This document shows, piece after piece, positions 7,174 to 9,963 of a stretch of DNA of 9,963 nt. The DNA is from Candidatus Aminicenantota bacterium (GTDB lineage Bacteria > Acidobacteriota > Aminicenantia > UBA2199), in NCBI GenBank assembly GCA_023136725.1, contig JAGLQR010000037.1:1-9963 (forward strand), given 5' to 3'. The notes under the pieces were generated by a model that saw only the letters and a list, made by a program, of their open reading frames with translations, ran no database searches and was not told where the DNA came from. The translations under genes were made by a program, and so were the position numbers. Numbering within the stretch: the first letter of the stretch is position 1; the number at the start of each line of letters is the position of its first letter.

Positions 7174-7815
7174 TCATTTATTCGGCTTTAAATTAAGGAT
7201 CTCATTCCAAAGGATACCTGCGATCTCAGATTTTTTCATCTTCTTGTTAGCTTTGATTCCATTTCCGGTAAGAAAATATACCTGACTCTCATCAACTTTA
7301 AAAGCCTTATTACTTTCCGATATTTCAGTAAGAACCAGCAGGTCAAGATTTTTTTTCTTCAGCTTTTTTTGTCCATTCTTAAAAATATTCTCCGTCTCCA
7401 CTGCGAACCCTATCAGGATCTGCTTCTTTTTTCTGTTTCCTAATTCGGAGAGAATATCAGGATTTTTTATAAGTTTCAGCGATATGGATTCCTGATCCTT
7501 ATTGATTTTATCAGGATAAATTTTTGCACTTGCATAATCGCTTACAACAGCTGCCATGATAACAAGATCGACATCATTATAATGTTTTAATACCTGCTCT
7601 CTCATTTCGATAGCTGTTTTTACCTTTATTATATCAACATTATCCGGTATATAATTTGATGGCCCTGTAATGTAAACAATCCTTTCAATATCCCTTTTCT
7701 TTGCTTCTTCTGCTATGTAATATCCTGTCTTCCCGGAAGAGTGATTTGATATGAACATCAAAGGATCAATTGGCTCTATCGTCGGACCTGAAGTTATCAA
7801 TATGCTATTTATCAT
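7174..7815 (-). CDS. coaB: Stand-alone phosphopantothenate-cysteine ligase (CoaB domain only)
   Basis: A 213-residue protein matching only the CoaB half of the usual ~400-residue CoaBC. CoaB joins cysteine to 4'-phosphopantothenate, using CTP in bacteria, in coenzyme A synthesis. The nucleotide-binding start ITSGPTIEPIDP (7-18) leads into FISNHSSGKTGY (21-32), whose N24 matches the key Asn of the E. coli domain. MAAVVSDY (87-94) follows, then K103/K106 in the KIKK-like DKINK, KNPDIL (117-122) and GFAVETE (136-142). The N-terminal flavin-dependent decarboxylase (CoaC) is absent: the gene starts in an ATGA overlap with the gmk stop, which leaves no room for it. CoaC must be encoded elsewhere or replaced. 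Separate coaB genes are known, for example in streptococci. A GCAGG ribosome site sits just upstream. Confidence 0.92.
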   Translation of the reverse strand: MINSILITSGPTIEPIDPLMFISNHSSGKTGYYIAEEAKKRDIERIVYITGPSNYIPDNVDIIKVKTAIEMREQVLKHYNDVDLVIMAAVVSDYASAKIYPDKINKDQESISLKLIKNPDILSELGNRKKKQILIGFAVETENIFKNGQKKLKKKNLDLLVLTEISESNKAFKVDESQVYFLTGNGIKANKKMKKSEIAGILWNEILNLKPNK

Positions 7816-8417
7816 TTTCCTGCCCCTTGGGAATTATTCTTATCAGGTAATAACACTGATCTCATATATTTCCTGAATATATTCCTGAATTTATTGTAGG
7901 ATTCATCAATATCGTCATTGATGATTTTATAGTCATAAAAACCTGATTCTCCAATTCTAATTTCTTCTTCTGCTGTAATAAGCCTTTTTCTGAATTCACT
8001 ATTCAATTTTTTTTCTCTCTTCATCAATCTTTTTTCCAGTTCCACAATCCCTGGAGGCATTATAAAAACATGAAGTGAATCAGTGAATTTATCTTTTATT
8101 ATTTCAGCACCCTGGACATCAATATCAAGGATCAGGATACTATCACCGGTAGATTTTTTCTCAATCTCATTAATTGAAGTACCATATAATTCATCATGAA
8201 CTTCCGCCCACTCAGCAAAAAGATCTTTATTGATCATGTTGGTAAAATTCTTCCGGCTGATAAAATAGTAGTCTTCAGAATCAACTTCACCTTCCCTCTC
8301 TTTTCTTGTTGTATGAGAAACAGAGAAGAGTATGCAATCATGCTCTTTTGTAAGCATTTTTATCAATGTTGACTTACCACTTCCGGAAGGGCCTGATACA
8401 ACAAAGATTTTATTCAT
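7812..8417 (-). CDS. gmk: Guanylate kinase
   Basis: A 201-residue enzyme that phosphorylates GMP to GDP, needed for GTP and dGTP supply and for recycling cyclic GMP-type signals. The P-loop GPSGSGKST is at 9-17, the GMP-binding region SVSHTTRKEREGEVDSEDYYF at 32-52, and LDIDVQGA at 97-104. Length is normal. The ATG at 8417 is preferred; an in-frame TTG two codons upstream would add only Met-Lys and has no family support. The start lies inside the end of remA (8-base overlap) and the stop overlaps coaB by 4 bases. In the usual cluster rpoZ (RNA polymerase omega) follows gmk; here it does not. Confidence 0.97.
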   Translation of the reverse strand: MNKIFVVSGPSGSGKSTLIKMLTKEHDCILFSVSHTTRKEREGEVDSEDYYFISRKNFTNMINKDLFAEWAEVHDELYGTSINEIEKKSTGDSILILDIDVQGAEIIKDKFTDSLHVFIMPPGIVELEKRLMKREKKLNSEFRKRLITAEEEIRIGESGFYDYKIINDDIDESYNKFRNIFRKYMRSVLLPDKNNSQGAGK

Positions 8418-8655
8418 TTTCAAGACGTGCGGTTAAAGCCTGAACTGAAATTGCCGATAATACAGTAATACCATCAATAAGAACTACAACTGAACGTACC
8501 TTCTTCCCCATTGTGGCATCTATCAACAGATTCTCTGCCCCTTTTTTTTTTACAAATCTTTTTACTGGTGCTGAGTTTGGTTGAATTATAGAAACGATCT
8601 TACTGACGATCACAGAATTACCAAAACCAATGTTCAAAAGAATTTTATTCGACAT
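8410..8655 (-). CDS. remA: RemA/DUF370 family regulatory protein
   Basis: An 81-residue protein of the RemA (DUF370) family, with the signature NIGFGNSVIVSKIVSIIQPNSAPVKR starting at residue 8 and DATMGKKVRSVVVLIDG at 46-62. In B. subtilis, RemA forms a ring-like oligomer that binds DNA and activates biofilm matrix genes. In most other phyla its targets are unknown. The position between yicC and gmk is the conserved one. B. subtilis residues R18, R50 and R51 align with K19, K51 and K52 here, so the charge is kept but not the arginines. A KKKG insertion-like basic patch (36-39) replaces part of the Bacillus loop. The start overlaps the yicC end by 11 bases and has AGG six bases upstream. Direct DNA binding in this organism is inferred from the family. 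Confidence 0.92.
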   Translation of the reverse strand: MSNKILLNIGFGNSVIVSKIVSIIQPNSAPVKRFVKKKGAENLLIDATMGKKVRSVVVLIDGITVLSAISVQALTARLENE

Positions 8656-9529
8656 TCTGAACCTGCTGTTTTATTTTTTCAATTTCTCTTCTTATCATGA
8701 TTATATTTTCATGAATATTCATCGAATTCGTTTTTGCCGAGATCGTAGATATTTCTCTGAGTAATTCCTGGGTAAGAAAATCTAGTTCCTTGCCCAGAAG
8801 ATCACTCTTCTTTTTTTTCACCATATTCCTTATTCGGCCTGAATGTGTCATTAATCTGTTTACTTCTTCTGTAACACATGATTTCTCAGCAAGAATCGCA
8901 GCCTCCTGAAAAACCCTCTTATCATCAATATCAATATCATTCAGGAATTTTTTAATCTTCTCTCTGTATTTCTGAAAAAGCTCGGATTCTATATCAACAG
9001 TTTTTTTCTGAACTATCGCCACATTCTTGTCAAGGATCTCAAGACTACTCACTATTGATTTTGATATCTCACGCCCTTCTTCCTCTCTGCTTTTAATAAA
9101 TTCAAGAAATATTTTTTTTATATTTTTTTCAATAACAGATCTTTCCTTCTCTGACAGATTGTTTCCAGTCTGTTCAAGATGGAATATCATCGGGATCTTA
9201 AGAAGTGAGTCGAGTGAAAGCGATAATTCACTTTTATATTTTTTTTTAAAATGAAGCACCTTGTCCAGAATATTAGACAATAGATACTCATTGAACTGGA
9301 TGTCCCAGCTGTTCTGGTCAAAATTAAAAAAATCTACAACTATCTCAACTTTGCCTCTATGCAGGTCATCCTTGATGATTTCCTTAACCATCTTCTCAAT
9401 CTCCTGAGATGTTCCGGATCCTTTAAATGAAATATCAAGGAACCTGTGATTAAGGGATTTTATTGTAATTCCAATGGAGAGCTTATCCAGAGAGAACCTC
9501 CCCTGGGCAAAGCCGGTCATGCTTCTCAT
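8645..9529 (-). CDS. yicC: YicC/YloC family endoribonuclease
   Basis: A 294-residue protein of usual family length, starting MRSMTGFAQGRF as the family does. The N-terminal domain has IKSLNHRFLD (23-32). The C-terminal DUF1732 domain has the charged EEEGREI (149-155), EAAILAEKSCVTEEVNRL (209-226), the signature GKELDFLTQELLREISTI (246-263) and the terminal QQVQNVE. Family members in E. coli and B. subtilis are RNases, and E. coli YicC has been linked to small-RNA turnover. The first ATG is chosen because the RSMTG motif needs it, though it has no good Shine-Dalgarno. It starts 2 bases after the ABC gene stop, so coupling is likely. It is the conserved upstream neighbour of remA and gmk. Confidence 0.95.
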   Translation of the reverse strand: MRSMTGFAQGRFSLDKLSIGITIKSLNHRFLDISFKGSGTSQEIEKMVKEIIKDDLHRGKVEIVVDFFNFDQNSWDIQFNEYLLSNILDKVLHFKKKYKSELSLSLDSLLKIPMIFHLEQTGNNLSEKERSVIEKNIKKIFLEFIKSREEEGREISKSIVSSLEILDKNVAIVQKKTVDIESELFQKYREKIKKFLNDIDIDDKRVFQEAAILAEKSCVTEEVNRLMTHSGRIRNMVKKKKSDLLGKELDFLTQELLREISTISAKTNSMNIHENIIMIRREIEKIKQQVQNVE

Positions 9530-9531
9530 CG

Positions 9532-9963
9532 TTACATTATAATATCCATATCTGGAAATTGCAAATTGTAGAGTGAGTAATATTGCCCTCTTTTCTTGAT
9601 CAGTTCACTATGATTTCCGGATTCAATTATTCTGCCTTTTTCGATTACAAGTATTCGATCAGCTTCAATAATTGTAGATAAACGATGTGCAATTATGAAA
9701 CTTGTCCTATCTTTCATAACATCATCCATCGCTTTTTGAATCATTTTTTCTGATTCATTATCAAGTGAAGCGGTAGCCTCATCAAAGATCAGTATTGAAG
9801 GATCTTTAAGAATTGCACGTGCAATAGATATCCGCTGCCGTTGTCCGTTGGAAAGAAGGGCTCCTCTCTCTCCAACAATTGTCTCATATTTTTTTGGAAG
9901 TTTTTCAATAAATTCAGATGTTCTTGATATCTGAGAAACTTTTTCAAATTGTTCTTCTGTGAA
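9532..9963 (-). CDS. ABC exporter ATP-binding domain, C-terminal part, 5' end outside window
   Basis: The frame stays open to the window edge, giving 143 residues of the end of an ABC ATPase; the membrane domain, Walker A and Q-loop lie outside. What is visible is the segment ending in GERGALLSNGQRQR (31-44), the signature motif with Asn39 in place of the second-position glycine (LSNGQ for LSGGQ). Walker B ILIFDEATASLD (57-68), with catalytic E62, and the H-loop histidine H93 in IIAHRLSTI are intact. The GERG-LLS-GQRQRI-IARA pattern and short tail are typical of type-1 exporters with fused membrane and ATPase domains (MsbA or multidrug type), which move lipids, peptides or drugs out of the cell. 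The substrate cannot be told. It leads the visible part of the operon and ends 2 bases before yicC. Confidence 0.93.
   Translation of the reverse strand, partial: FTEEQFEKVSQISRTSEFIEKLPKKYETIVGERGALLSNGQRQRISIARAILKDPSILIFDEATASLDNESEKMIQKAMDDVMKDRTSFIIAHRLSTIIEADRILVIEKGRIIESGNHSELIKKRGQYYSLYNLQFPDMDIIM

Overview
The window is about 10 kb of an AT-rich bacterial chromosome, densely packed with housekeeping genes. It uses the standard genetic code, since TAA, TAG and TGA all close intact genes. There are no rRNA or tRNA genes, CRISPR arrays, transposases or phage genes. No gap between genes reaches 300 bases; the longest are about 104 and 70 bases. The order yicC-remA-gmk-coaB-priA resembles the yloC-remA-gmk-rpoZ-coaBC-priA cluster of Firmicutes and other phyla. 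The rpmE-prfA-prmC order is also a conserved bacterial arrangement. A bactofilin and a hybrid histidine kinase fit a Gram-negative-type or candidate-phylum bacterium. The phylum cannot be fixed from this sequence alone.

Plus strand (1-4591). The window opens inside a hybrid histidine kinase (end of the ATPase domain plus a receiver domain), followed by a GT-B glycosyltransferase. A near-consensus sigma70 promoter, with a perfect 10+10 inverted repeat lying over its spacer and -10 box, then drives rpmE-prfA-prmC: ribosomal protein L31, release factor 1, and the methylase that modifies the RF1 GGQ motif. These three genes overlap. A second likely promoter serves a single bactofilin gene.

Minus strand (4619-9963, read right to left). 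A tightly packed operon runs ABC exporter ATPase (cut by the window edge), yicC, remA (DUF370), gmk, coaB, a family-4 uracil-DNA glycosylase, and priA. Most neighbours overlap by 4-20 bases or are separated by 2-7, so translational coupling is likely. The operon joins RNA turnover, GMP phosphorylation, coenzyme A synthesis, uracil repair and replication restart. It converges on the bactofilin gene.

The most interesting points are these. PriA keeps its DNA-binding, zinc-binding and C-terminal regions but has lost the Walker A, DEEH and motif VI residues, so it looks like a helicase-dead PriA. The rpmE promoter carries an operator-like palindrome. CoaB stands alone, without its usual CoaC half, and rpoZ is missing from its usual place. 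RemA has lysines where the B. subtilis protein has its key DNA-binding arginines. No wholly new multi-gene system was recognised; the novelty lies in these departures within familiar genes.
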